Source of the DNA: Bryobacterales bacterium
Lineage (GTDB): Bacteria > Acidobacteriota > Terriglobia > Bryobacterales > Bryobacteraceae
NCBI GenBank assembly: GCA_003167255.1
Contig: PMTR01000018.1
Coordinates: forward strand, 1 to 59,937
DNA: 59,937 nucleotides
Direction of reading: 5' to 3'
Shown here: piece after piece, positions 1 through 8,047 of the stretch
Numbering within the stretch: position 1 is the stretch's first letter
How the letters are laid out: each line of letters starts with the position of its first letter
Notes under the pieces: model-generated
What the model was told of the DNA's origin: nothing
Database searches by the model: none
Seen by the model: only the letters and a program-made list of their open reading frames with translations
Program-made: the position numbers and the translations under genes

Positions 1-7
1 AAGACAC

Positions 8-298
8 ATGAGCAAACGCATCAACATCGTTCTGCCGGACAAGACGCTGGCGGTTCTGGATCGCGTTGCCACTAAAGGCAAGCGGAGCCAGTTCATCTCC
101 CGTGCAGTCCTGCACTTCATCGAATCGCAGGGGAAGGAAACGCTTCGCGAACGGCTCAAGCGCGAAGCGTTGGTGAATGCCCAGCGGGACGTTGAGATGG
201 CGGCCGAATGGTTCCATTTAGAGGAAGAGGCGTCGGCCATGGCGACCTGCGCGCCGGCAAACAGGCGTCCAAGAACTCCTAAGGCGCGAGTCGCGTGA
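8..298 (+). CDS. Ribbon-helix-helix antitoxin of a MazF-type module
   Basis: A 96-aa protein whose first 45 residues have the ribbon-helix-helix pattern: a short beta strand (RINIVLP) followed by helices around KRSQFISRAVLHFI. In this family the strand pairs in a dimer and binds operator DNA, while the charged C-terminal half binds and neutralises the toxin. The stop codon overlaps the GTG of the next gene by four bases (GTGA), so the two are translationally coupled, and the partner is a MazF/PemK toxin. The promoter lies off the left edge of the window. The C-terminal 20 residues are basic and low in complexity. Confidence 0.85.
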   Translation: MSKRINIVLPDKTLAVLDRVATKGKRSQFISRAVLHFIESQGKETLRERLKREALVNAQRDVEMAAEWFHLEEEASAMATCAPANRRPRTPKARVA

Positions 299-645
299 CC
301 CACCCCCGCCGTGGCGAGATCTACCTCGTCTCGTTCGACGCGACCGTGGGTCATGAGATCCGGAAGACGCGGCCGGCAGTCGTCATCCAAAACAACGTTT
401 CGAACCGGTACAGTCCGATCACCATTGTGGCCGCCATCAGTTCGCAATTTGGCGAACCACCTCATCCTCGGGAAATCCCGATCCCACCCAAGAGTGGACT
501 GACCAAGCCCTCGGCGGTGATCCTCAATCAGATACGGTCGGTCGACCGAAAACGCCTTGTCAAGCGCCTCGGCGCCGTCGATGCCGCCACCATGCGGAGA
601 GTCGATGAGGCGCTGCTAATCAGCCTCGGTCTGATCGACTTCTAA
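295..645 (+). CDS. MazF/PemK-type endoribonuclease toxin
   Basis: A 116-aa protein of normal length for the MazF/PemK family. The family signature is clear: RRGEIYLVSFD at the N-terminus, then RKTRPAVVIQNN and an internal TIVAAISSQ strand. These proteins are sequence-specific mRNA interferases held inactive by their antitoxin. The start is GTG, inside the antitoxin stop. No frameshift or loss of conserved residues is visible, so the toxin is probably intact. Confidence 0.88.
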   Translation: MTHPRRGEIYLVSFDATVGHEIRKTRPAVVIQNNVSNRYSPITIVAAISSQFGEPPHPREIPIPPKSGLTKPSAVILNQIRSVDRKRLVKRLGAVDAATMRRVDEALLISLGLIDF

Positions 646-684
646 ACGGATCGATATTATCGCCGCCATTCGACTGGCTTGGCC

Positions 685-704
685 ATACGCAGATTGCGTA
701 TAGT
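685..704 (+). promoter_or_regulatory. Palindromic operator over the -10 of the higB-like promoter
   Basis: ATACGC-N5-GCGTAT (685-701) is a perfect 6-bp inverted repeat that overlaps a -10-like TATAGT at 699-704. No good -35 is seen. The predicted start point near 711 is almost on the ATG at 713, so the toxin mRNA would have little or no leader. An autoregulatory operator is inferred from position and symmetry. Confidence 0.45.
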
Positions 705-712
705 GGTAGTGC

Positions 713-1062
713 ATGGCGGATGCCCCGATGGCGGTTGTGGAGACCGAGCGGTTTCTCAAGGACGTGGAGCCGCTGTTGTCGGACGAGGAGCGGGAGCGAC
801 TGGTGGCGTTCATGGGCGCGAATCCGGAGGCGGGCAAGATCGCCCCGAGACGGGCGGCGTCAGGAAAGTCCGTTGGGCTTTGGCGGGAAGGGGTAAGCGC
901 GGCGGCGCGCGGGTGATCTACTACTATCACAACGAGCGGCTGCCGCTGTTCCTGTTGACCGCCTATCCCAAGAACGAGAAGGCGAATCTCAGCAAAGCAG
1001 AACGCAATGCCATGAAAAGGTTAGTGCAGATCCTGGTGGCGGGGTATCCGCGGAAGAAATAG
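713..1062 (+). pseudogene. RelE/HigB-like toxin, split by a one-base frameshift
   Basis: The first half reads MADAPMAVVETERFLKDVEP and continues to NPEAGKI, the N-terminus of a RelE/HigB-type toxin. The second half (TGGVRKVRWALAGRGKRG, then ARVIYYYHN and LFLLTAYPKNEKANLS) is the conserved core, but lies in another frame. The frames would join if the C run at 843-846 had five C instead of four, giving GKIAPETGGVRK. The C-terminal core therefore needs a lost base, a sequencing error or slippage to be made. ATG 728 is an alternative start. A HigA-like antitoxin follows after 8 bp, the normal HigBA order. Confidence 0.75.
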
Positions 1063-1070
1063 GAGGCGCG

Positions 1071-1433
1071 ATGGACACGAAGACCAAAACCAAGGGGCCG
1101 GCGAAGAAGACCGCCAGGCGCATTCCGAAGAAACGGTCCACGGCAGGCCGGCACATCATCGAAGGTCTGGAGCAGGCGATTGCATGGACCCGCGGTGAGG
1201 ACGTCAGGGTCCGCGTGACGCTTGTGGATTTGCCGAATGTGGACATACGGCAGGTCCGGATGAAGATGGGCCTCAGCCAGGCGCAGTTCGCGACCAAGTT
1301 CGGATTCCCGCCCGCCACGTTGCGCAACTGGGAGCAGGGCCGCTCACACCCGGACGCTCCCACGCGCGTGCTGCTGGCGGTGATCGCCAAGCACCCGGAG
1401 GCGGTCGAGGACGTCCTGCGGAAGGCGAGTTAA
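1071..1433 (+). CDS. HigA-like XRE-family antitoxin
   Basis: A 120-aa protein with a basic N-terminal tail rich in Lys (residues 1-25) and a Cro/C1-type helix-turn-helix in the second half (VRMKMGLSQAQFATKFGFP followed by TLRNWEQGRSHP). Proteins of this type follow RelE/HigB toxins, bind them and repress the shared promoter. A strong ribosome site (AGGAGG) lies 4 bp before the ATG. The antitoxin frame is intact although the toxin before it is frameshifted, a common endpoint of TA decay. Confidence 0.85.
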   Translation: MDTKTKTKGPAKKTARRIPKKRSTAGRHIIEGLEQAIAWTRGEDVRVRVTLVDLPNVDIRQVRMKMGLSQAQFATKFGFPPATLRNWEQGRSHPDAPTRVLLAVIAKHPEAVEDVLRKAS

Positions 1434-1569
1434 CGGCGGGGCGCGGTGGCGCGCGGGGCGGTGGGCCTGCGGGCCGGTTGCGCGGCCTCGTAACGGTGTT
1501 GTAGCCTTGAGGAGGTTCAGCCGGGTTTCGCCCGCGCAAGTCGTTTATTTTCATGAGTCGAGGCCGTTG

Positions 1570-3219
1570 ATGCACACTCCAAGGAAACCGCTCGCCGGCA
1601 TCTGCGCCTTAGTCGCGCTCCTCGCCACCGCCGCGTGCTCCTTCAATCGGCCCTCCCGTTTCCGCTCTCCTTTCCTGCCTCCCGCTCCCGCAGCCCCCGC
1701 CCCGGCCCATTTTGACGACCCTCCCGAAATCAACCCCTTCGTCGACCAGATGCCGCCGTATTTGCTCACCAGCCTCCAGCTCACCGACCGCGCGTCACGC
1801 GCCGATCTCTCCATCCAGCGCGCCAACCAAGCCTTCCAGCGCGGCAAGCAGGCGTATCAGTCCAACGACATCCCGACCGCGCGCCGCGAATTCGATTCCG
1901 CCATCGACCTGCTCCTCGACGCCTTCGACCAGGATCCCTCCAACCGCCAGGAGCTCGACAACAAGCTCGACGAAATGGCCGACGCCATCCATCGCTTCGA
2001 CCTGGCCGGCATGGGCGCCTCCGCCATGGTTGACGACGGCAAGTTCGAAAAAGCCCCCAACGAGGACATCCTCGATATGACCTTCCCGGTGGATCCCAAA
2101 CTCAAAGACAAGGTCCGCGAGCAAGTCGCCGCCACCGTCTCCCAGCTCCCTCTCACCGTCAACGACACCGTCCTCGGCTATATCAACTACTTCATGAACC
2201 ACGGCCACAAGACCATCGTCAACGCCATCCAGCGTTCCGGCCGTTACCGCCCCATGATCCAACGCATCCTCGATGAAGAAGGCGTGCCCCAGGAGCTCAT
2301 CCACCTCGCCCAAGCCGAGTCCGGCTTCATCCCCCGCGCCATGTCCCGCAAGGCCGCCGGCGGCATGTGGCAGTTCGTCAAGTTCCGCGGCAACCAGTAC
2401 GGCCTACATCAGACCCTCTTGACCGACGACCGCATGGATCCCGAAATGGCCACCCGCGCCGCCGCCCATCACCTCCACGACCTCTACTCGGAATTCGGCG
2501 ACTGGTACCTCGCCATCGCCGCCTACAATTGCGGCCCGGTAGTCGTGGAAGGCGCCGTCGCCCGGACCGGCTACGCCGATTTCTGGGAACTCCGCAGCCG
2601 CGGCGTCCTACCCGCCGAAACCACCAACTACGTGCCCATCATTCTAGCCATGACCATCATGGAGAAAAATGCCGCCGAATACGGCCTTGACGGCATTCAA
2701 ATGGACCCGCCCCTGGATTACGATTCCGTCGAACTCTCCGCCAAAACCAACTTCACTTTGGTGTCCGATATCTCCGAGACCCCGCTCTCCGAACTGGCCG
2801 CCCTCAATCCCGCCGTCCTGAAATCAGTCGCGCCGGCCGGTTACTCGCTTCACGTGCCCAAAGGCTCCGCCACCCAGTTGATGGCCGCGCTCCAGCTTGT
2901 CCCGCCCGATCATCGCGATGCCTGGCGCATGCACCTTGTGGGCGATTCCGAAACGCTCGCCGACATCGCCAAACGCTACGCCGTCAGTCCCTCCAGCATC
3001 GCCTCCGCCAACAACCTCAGCTCTCCCCAGGCCGAGCCCGGCGACCGCCTCCTCATCCCCGCCGTTCTGCGTGCCGAGCCACCCGCCAAACGCCCGGCCG
3101 TGCAGACCGCCGCCCATCGGAAACCCGCCAGATCGAAAACCACCCCGGCAAAACCCAAAAACGCCGCCAAAACCCGCGCCAAGTCCCCCGTCATCGTCGC
3201 TCGCTCCGGCGCCCAATAA
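1570..3219 (+). CDS. mltD: Membrane-bound lytic murein transglycosylase D-like protein
   Basis: A 549-aa exported protein that should cleave the MurNAc-GlcNAc bond of peptidoglycan. It starts with a signal segment ending in a lipobox-like LLATAAC, with Cys23 as the possible lipidation site, although the -3 residue is Thr. An SLT domain lies around residues 220-350, with the catalytic Glu at about 250 in QAESGF and the motif AAYNCGP further on. A LysM peptidoglycan-binding domain covers about 452-500. The C-terminus is a basic Ala/Pro/Lys tail. ATG 1570 is chosen because the signal peptide begins there and GAGG stands 6 bp before it. MltD from enterobacteria usually has more LysM units. Confidence 0.88.
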   Translation: MHTPRKPLAGICALVALLATAACSFNRPSRFRSPFLPPAPAAPAPAHFDDPPEINPFVDQMPPYLLTSLQLTDRASRADLSIQRANQAFQRGKQAYQSNDIPTARREFDSAIDLLLDAFDQDPSNRQELDNKLDEMADAIHRFDLAGMGASAMVDDGKFEKAPNEDILDMTFPVDPKLKDKVREQVAATVSQLPLTVNDTVLGYINYFMNHGHKTIVNAIQRSGRYRPMIQRILDEEGVPQELIHLAQAESGFIPRAMSRKAAGGMWQFVKFRGNQYGLHQTLLTDDRMDPEMATRAAAHHLHDLYSEFGDWYLAIAAYNCGPVVVEGAVARTGYADFWELRSRGVLPAETTNYVPIILAMTIMEKNAAEYGLDGIQMDPPLDYDSVELSAKTNFTLVSDISETPLSELAALNPAVLKSVAPAGYSLHVPKGSATQLMAALQLVPPDHRDAWRMHLVGDSETLADIAKRYAVSPSSIASANNLSSPQAEPGDRLLIPAVLRAEPPAKRPAVQTAAHRKPARSKTTPAKPKNAAKTRAKSPVIVARSGAQ

Positions 3220-3321
3220 CCTTTCCGAATTCTTGCGAAATTCCGTTTTTCACTATTACCTCGCCGTCAAAAAGGGGTATGCTATGGGTGATTACGCGCT
3301 GGCTACAGGAGGCTTGCCGAA

Positions 3322-3783
3322 ATGGCCGATAGTTGGAAACTCGCCGCCAAGGACGAAGAAGAGATGGAAGACTTCCACGACTACGAAGATGAAGAGGGCT
3401 CCGAACTAACCTCCAAACTCGACGACTACGACGAGGAAGAGGACGAGGAAGACGAGGAAATTGAGATCGAGATGATCGTTTCGATTCCCATTTCTCAAAC
3501 GGTGCCCGTGGTGGCAGCCATTCCTCCCGCCCCGCCCAAGAAGCCCGTCAGGACAGCCTCGGCTTCCCACAAGGCGCCCGCCAAGAAGCCCGCCATCAAG
3601 AAAGCCCCGGCTAAGAAAGCCGCCAAGAAGGCCGCGCCCAAGAAAGCCGTCAAGAAGGCCCCTCCGAAAAAGGCGGCGAAGAAGGCTGCTAAGAGAGCCG
3701 CGAAAAAAGCTCCACCCAAGAAAGCTGCAAAGAAGCCGGCTGCCAAAAAGAAGGCGCCGAAGAAGAAGGCCAAGAAGCGCTAG
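3322..3783 (+). CDS. Histone H1-like lysine/alanine-rich protein with acidic head
   Basis: A 153-aa protein with two opposite halves. Residues 10-55 are strongly acidic (runs such as DYDEEEDEEDEEIEIE). A short hydrophobic and Pro-rich linker follows, and residues 80-153 are repeats of the KKAPAKKA/KKAAPKKA type. The basic half matches the C-terminal tails of eukaryotic histone H1 and of bacterial H1-like proteins, which bind DNA without sequence specificity. The acidic head could shield the tail or bind another partner; this is inference. AGGAGG stands 9 bp before the ATG. Low complexity makes homology assignment weak. Confidence 0.7.
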   Translation: MADSWKLAAKDEEEMEDFHDYEDEEGSELTSKLDDYDEEEDEEDEEIEIEMIVSIPISQTVPVVAAIPPAPPKKPVRTASASHKAPAKKPAIKKAPAKKAAKKAAPKKAVKKAPPKKAAKKAAKRAAKKAPPKKAAKKPAAKKKAPKKKAKKR

Positions 3784-3888
3784 CACCACCAAGTTACAAA
3801 GACTTGTCAGCCGCGCTCGTACCACTATGCCTTGTTTTCTTCGCCGGCCGCGACGATTCCTCTGCGGCCCAAGTCCGAAGGACGGAAG

Positions 3889-4026
3889 CCCAGTGCGCCA
3901 GCACTGGGAACCACGCCCAGGACGGGCAAGCCCCGGAACGGGGCGTAAGAATTCGGGCCGGGTGCATCTTTCGCCCCGTTCCGGGGCTGGTTAATTGGCT
4001 CGGGACCCACGGCTGTGCGCCGTGGG
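3889..4026. repeat. Cluster of three GC-rich inverted repeats
   Basis: Within the 550-bp gene-free stretch 3784-4332 are three perfect inverted repeats. CCCAGTGC-GCCA-GCACTGGG is at 3889-3908. A 17-bp pair begins AGCCCCGG (3929-3945) and ends CCGGGGCT (3972-3988). CCCACGGC-TGTGC-GCCGTGGG is at 4006-4026. Further short palindromes follow to about 4130. No convincing coding sequence is seen. It resembles dispersed hairpin-rich intergenic elements rather than a single terminator, because T-runs are missing. Confidence 0.6.
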
Positions 4027-4332
4027 CTATTATCTTTCGCCCTCCGGGCTCTGCGAGAAGCACGCTGTTTGCGGCTTGCCGCAGTGTGGGGCGGCCAATT
4101 CTGGCCGCAGCCGGCTTTAGCCGGCTTCCCGCGCTGCCCAACCCGTCCGGCGACATGCAGGCTCCCCCACTTTTTCATGAAATTTCGCGGGCCGCAGGCC
4201 CACTGCAACAGGCGAACGCAAACCGATCGCCTGTCCCACTTCGCAGCCGACTTAAGTAAACAGTTTTGCGGCTGGCGCCACATCCCTCCCTCTCTGCTAT
4301 ACTGTCCGCACGAGGGGGAGGAATTCCACAAA

Positions 4333-4884
4333 ATGAATCGACTCTTTGCAGTTCTGCTCGGATCCGCACTATTAGCTGCACCCACCGCCTTTGGCGCCGA
4401 TCCAATCACCGTAGCCAAGCTCTACGACGGCCAGTTGTCCGGCATCGAACACGAGCTCGTACCGTTGGCCGAAGCCATGCCGGCCGACAAGTTTGACTTC
4501 GCCCCTACCGCCGGCGAATTCAAGGGTGTCCGCACCTTCGCCCAACAGTGCAAACACGTGGCTGCCGTTCTATATATGGTGTCGGCAGGCGCCCTGGAAG
4601 AAAAAGTGCCCGTCGATCTCGGGTCCGGCGAAAGCGGTCCCGATTCCGTCAAGACCAAGGACCAGGTAGTGAAATTCCTGAAGGACGCCTTCGCCTACGC
4701 GCACAAAGCCACGCTATCCCTCACCGCCAAGAACGAACTCGACATGTTGAAGAGCCCCTTCGGCGAAGGCCAGATGGCTCGCGCCGCTTTTGCCGGCATT
4801 CTCACGTGGCATAGCTTCGACCACTACGGTCAAATGGTGGTCTACGCGCGCATGAACGGCATCATCCCGCCGGCCAGCCGGTAA
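4333..4884 (+). CDS. Secreted DinB-like metal-binding four-helix protein
   Basis: A 183-aa protein with a signal peptide (residues 1-21, ending AFGA) and a DinB/DUF664-type four-helix bundle. The likely metal ligands are His75 (CKHVA) and His160/His164 (WHSFDHYGQ), the usual three-histidine arrangement of the fold. Some DinB relatives are thiol-dependent enzymes; secreted ones are common in Acidobacteria and mostly of unknown function. Start ATG 4333 is supported by the purine-rich GAGGGGGAGG about 10 bp upstream and by the signal peptide. A longer reading of the same frame runs back into the hairpin region and is not supported. Confidence 0.8.
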   Translation: MNRLFAVLLGSALLAAPTAFGADPITVAKLYDGQLSGIEHELVPLAEAMPADKFDFAPTAGEFKGVRTFAQQCKHVAAVLYMVSAGALEEKVPVDLGSGESGPDSVKTKDQVVKFLKDAFAYAHKATLSLTAKNELDMLKSPFGEGQMARAAFAGILTWHSFDHYGQMVVYARMNGIIPPASR

Positions 4885-4926
4885 CGGACCGCAGCACCAA
4901 CACACATCCCTGTGCTTCCATCGGTG

Positions 4927-4948
4927 GGGCAGGCGGTGCCGCCTGCCC
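4927..4948. terminator. Hairpin between convergent genes
   Basis: GGGCAGGCGG-TG-CCGCCTGCCC is a perfect 10-bp stem between the DinB-like gene and the convergent potassium channel gene. It shares its core with hairpins at 7250 and 47326. There is no long T-run, so termination is inferred from position. A short tandem of CTTCTAA (4967-4985) follows. Confidence 0.5.
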
Positions 4949-4997
4949 GGTTCCTGCCATTCTGACTTCTAACTTCTAACTTCTAGCTTCCGTACCC

Positions 4998-5912
4998 CTA
5001 CTGCGCCAGCTCTCCCACCTTCCTCAACTCCAGCACCAGGTCCCCTTCCTCATCCACGGAGAAGGCCGGGTCGAACTTCCTGCCCCACACAATCTCCTCG
5101 TGCCTGTAGGAATGGCGCGAGAGGACCGTCTGGTTAAAAGTATCGTCGTATCCCTTCATCAGGATCAGTATCTCCACCTGCATCCGCTCCAGGTCTTCCG
5201 GCGTCTTGCCCCACAGCGGGCTCTCGCGGTCGATCGGGTGCACCACCGTCCACGTGAGCGGCAGGAACAGCACCTTGTCGCGTTCCAGCGTCAGCAGTTT
5301 GTAAGTACGTTGCCCGTTGGCGCTCGCCATGTCCACCATCATCAACATGACCTTGGCCTCCAGCTCCATCAGCGAATTGGCGCGCCGGTTCACGACGCGG
5401 AATTGCAAGCTGGTGCCCTCCTGGTAGGGCGCCACCACCATGTTCTCGCTGTAGCCGATCTTGGCCGACGGCCGCGACACGCGCCCGAACAGCAGCCCCG
5501 TCGCCACGGCGAAACTCAGCACGCCCACCAGCGCCTCAAACGCCGCCACCACGTTGCCCGCCATCCCGCGCGGGGAGATGTTGCCGTACCCCACCGTGCT
5601 CAGCGTGTGGGCGCTGAAGAAGAAGTCGTTCAGAAAACGGCCCCACGCCGTCGCCGCATCGGCGCCCGAAAGCTGACCCGGCCCAAGCGCGAAATAAACC
5701 ACCGCGAACAGGCAGTTGCTCACCAGGTACCCCATAAACAGCGCGAAGAGAAAGCGCGGCCAGCTCAGGTTGATGAGGTGCAGGTAAGGGTGAAAATCAC
5801 GCCACGTAGTGCCGCGGCGGTGTACGTTGAACTGGCCGTCCTTATTGATGATCCGCCGCAGCGGCGCAATCACCTGCGTGGTCAGCCCCGGGTCGAAACT
5901 GGCATTCTGCAT
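4998..5912 (-). CDS. Inward-rectifier (Kir-type) potassium channel
   Basis: A 304-aa membrane protein with the layout of bacterial Kir channels: a cytoplasmic slide-helix region, TM1 at about 52-77, a pore helix, the selectivity filter TVGYGN at 106-111, TM2 at about 115-140, and a C-terminal immunoglobulin-like cytoplasmic domain (about 150-304) containing FRVVNRRANSLMELEAKV. It would carry potassium across the inner membrane, gated by ligands of the cytoplasmic domain. An upstream extension of the frame has no channel homology; the ATG at 5912 follows AAGGAG at about 13 bp. Confidence 0.9.
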   Translation of the reverse strand: MQNASFDPGLTTQVIAPLRRIINKDGQFNVHRRGTTWRDFHPYLHLINLSWPRFLFALFMGYLVSNCLFAVVYFALGPGQLSGADAATAWGRFLNDFFFSAHTLSTVGYGNISPRGMAGNVVAAFEALVGVLSFAVATGLLFGRVSRPSAKIGYSENMVVAPYQEGTSLQFRVVNRRANSLMELEAKVMLMMVDMASANGQRTYKLLTLERDKVLFLPLTWTVVHPIDRESPLWGKTPEDLERMQVEILILMKGYDDTFNQTVLSRHSYRHEEIVWGRKFDPAFSVDEEGDLVLELRKVGELAQ

Positions 5913-6141
5913 ATATATCCGATGTCTCCTTGCGCGGTATTGATTTGAATATACAGGACTTGGACCTAGTGATGCCGCTCGATGCGTCTGTGATCCGGAG
6001 ATGCCTTCACGGATCGATGCAATTCGCTCTGCATGGAAAGCATTAAAAAAAATGAAAATAGCCGGTACAGGCAAATGGTTTTGGGAGTATCATGCCTCAG
6101 GAATCGGCGTATATCTGCTACTGCCGGAAACAGGTGTAAAT

Positions 6142-6744
6142 ATGAAATGGCTTACTGGTCATATCGTCTCTGTAGCGCTGCTGTTATTCATGGGCCACAC
6201 CGCAACAGCCGTACCCATGTACAAATACACAGTGGTCCCTGATATGCAATTGATCACTATTATTGAGGGCATGCGGGGCGTAGTGCACTACACGTTCACC
6301 AACCTCGGAAACGAGCCGATCTGGGTCTTTACGTTCAGTCTCTCCGCCAGCCGCCCGATTCTACCGGACCCAACAGACCGGGCCGGAGCGCGTTACTTCG
6401 GACCGGACGCGAGCTTGGGAGTTGAGGTAGACCCAGGCGACACTTTCAAGTTTGGGTATTTCTTAATAACCCCCAAGGCGGATACACATCCTGAACACAA
6501 AGGAGATCCGGATTTCGGTCTGCGAACGTTCACTCCTAACATCTCCCTCGACCTACGTGAAGCTGACTCGATTACCAGCCCGTTTCTACCGGACAACTCT
6601 GGCAAGGTCAAAGCGTTCGATGTCAAGGTCGTGGACGCTGCGACCCCTGAGCCTGGTACTATCGCCCTGACGGGCAGCGTTCTGGCCGTCCTGCTTGTCA
6701 TACGTCTGAGGAATAGGCGATCTGGAACTGGCCTGCCTTGGTAA
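6142..6744 (+). CDS. PEP-CTERM exosortase-sorted protein
   Basis: A 200-aa exported protein with a signal peptide (residues 1-23, LLLFMGHTATA) and a classic C-terminal sorting signal: PEPGT at 169-173, a hydrophobic helix (IALTGSVLAVLLVI) and a basic RLRNRR end. In this family the tail is cut by an exosortase and the protein is anchored or released with exopolysaccharide. The central domain is a beta-rich sequence that I do not recognise. No exosortase gene is in the window. The ATG at 6142 is chosen because the signal peptide starts there. The gene is AT-richer than its neighbours. Confidence 0.8.
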   Translation: MKWLTGHIVSVALLLFMGHTATAVPMYKYTVVPDMQLITIIEGMRGVVHYTFTNLGNEPIWVFTFSLSASRPILPDPTDRAGARYFGPDASLGVEVDPGDTFKFGYFLITPKADTHPEHKGDPDFGLRTFTPNISLDLREADSITSPFLPDNSGKVKAFDVKVVDAATPEPGTIALTGSVLAVLLVIRLRNRRSGTGLPW

Positions 6745-6828
6745 GTCTGGGCGCCGGAGGCTTGGCGAATAGTGACTCTCGGCAGGTCCCGGCACGCGGC
6801 CCGAAACGCCCCCAGGTTTCGCGTTACC

Positions 6829-7239
6829 ATGATCGAAGTGTCCGATTCCCCCCACCAGCGCCTCGCCACCCTGAGCACCGGACTGCTACATCTCCACAAG
6901 TCGCTGCTCGATTCCGAACGCGCCGCTTACGAACGCGACGTCGCCCGCATCACTTCTACCGGCCAATATCTCCAGCTCGTGCTCGGCGACCCGTGGTTCG
7001 CCTGGCTGCGTGAGATCTCTCAATTCATCGTGCTGGTTGACGAAGCCCGCGACGCCGACGATCCCCCGATCACCGCGGTGGATGCCGATCGTCTCATCGG
7101 GGAGGCCCGGGCGCTTCTCTCACCCTCCGAAGGTGGCGGCAGCTTCCACCGCCGTTACTACGAGGCTCTGCAGCGTGATCCGGCCGCCGTCCTGGCCCAC
7201 GGCACCATGATGCAGGTGCTGGCTCAGCTCGCAGCCTGA
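6829..7239 (+). CDS. Conserved hypothetical protein, all-helical
   Basis: A 136-aa protein with no signal peptide. It is predicted mainly alpha-helical, with a leucine-rich N-terminal helix (LSTGLLHLHKSLLDSE), a middle region with WFAWLREISQFIVLVDEA, and a short Gly/Ser linker before the last helices. I do not recognise the family. Codon use fits a real gene, and the downstream hairpins sit immediately after the stop. The preceding PEP-CTERM gene ends 84 bp upstream on the same strand. Confidence 0.65.
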   Translation: MIEVSDSPHQRLATLSTGLLHLHKSLLDSERAAYERDVARITSTGQYLQLVLGDPWFAWLREISQFIVLVDEARDADDPPITAVDADRLIGEARALLSPSEGGGSFHRRYYEALQRDPAAVLAHGTMMQVLAQLAA

Positions 7240-7249
7240 GTGCGCCGTC

Positions 7250-7323
7250 GGCAGGCGAAAGCGCCTGCCCCACAAAAACGCAAGGCCTTGCGCACCAAAG
7301 TGGGACAGACGCTTTCGTCTGTC
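7250..7323. terminator. Two hairpins between convergent genes
   Basis: GGCAGGCG-AAAG-CGCCTGCC (7250-7269) and GACAGACG-CTTT-CGTCTGTC (7304-7323) lie between the stop of the hypothetical gene and the stop of the convergent membrane protein gene. The second hairpin includes part of that stop codon. Each probably ends transcription from one side. The first has the same 8-bp stem as the hairpin at 47326. Confidence 0.55.
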
Positions 7324-8014
7324 AACCCGCCGATCTCAGGTCGCGGCTCCGATCCAAGCCGCGCCGCCGCGCCCCGAGGCCCAACAACCAGAACAACGCC
7401 AGCCCCAATGCCGCTCCCGGCGCCAGGTAGACCGGCCACGGACCCAGCGCGTCGAGTGGCGACGCATTCGCCGGTTTGCGGCACAGGTACATGAAATTGG
7501 TGCCGCACACCGCGTTCACCGCGCCAACCGCCGCCGCATATCCCAACAGCATTCCATAAGCCCGCCACATCGCGCCCGCCCGCAGCCCGGCTTCACCGCC
7601 GAACACCAGCACGGCCGCTCCCGCCACAATCCCGCCATGCACCGCAAAAAAGTAGAGGGCCGGATACGACGGCCACGGCGACCACAGATCCGGCGTTACC
7701 AGCGCCATCCCCGCCCCGGCGATCCCCGCAAAATACGCGAACTCCACGAACGGCGCGTACAACGTCAGGCAACCCAGCACAGTCGCCCACAACGTTACGT
7801 CGCACAATTGCAGCGGCAGGTTGGGCAAATGGATGCCTTCATGCCCGTACCGGAATCCCCACCAGGCCAGCTCGTTCAGCGCCAGCCCCCAACCCAGCGC
7901 CAGCCGAACCGGACGTCTGGCCGGCGGCTGCAGGCGGCATAATTTCACCAGCGCCGCCACCGCCATCGCGATTCCCGCCAGCAGCGCCAGATGCAGAGGC
8001 CCGAATAATCTCAC
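7322..8014 (-). CDS. TIGR02206/YwaF-like multi-pass membrane protein
   Basis: A 230-aa integral membrane protein with about six transmembrane helices and the family motif LPLQLCDVTLWATVLG. This matches the YwaF/TIGR02206 group of unknown function in length and pattern. A GTG at 8014 is taken as the start: it precedes RLFGPLHLALLAG, the usual N-terminus of the group, and AGGAG lies about 23 bp upstream, which is far. The longer frame runs through the neighbouring glycosyltransferase on the other strand and is a shadow. The gene is divergent from hpnB with about 33 bp between starts. Confidence 0.8.
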   Translation of the reverse strand: MRLFGPLHLALLAGIAMAVAALVKLCRLQPPARRPVRLALGWGLALNELAWWGFRYGHEGIHLPNLPLQLCDVTLWATVLGCLTLYAPFVEFAYFAGIAGAGMALVTPDLWSPWPSYPALYFFAVHGGIVAGAAVLVFGGEAGLRAGAMWRAYGMLLGYAAAVGAVNAVCGTNFMYLCRKPANASPLDALGPWPVYLAPGAALGLALFWLLGLGARRRGLDRSRDLRSAG

Positions 8015-8047
8015 AGGCTCGATTCTATCGCGCGATAATGCTCCTGA

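Noticed and set aside
4015-4332. N-terminal extension of the DinB-like gene back to 4015
   Set aside because: It is the translated hairpin region; the signal peptide and ribosome site place the start at 4333.
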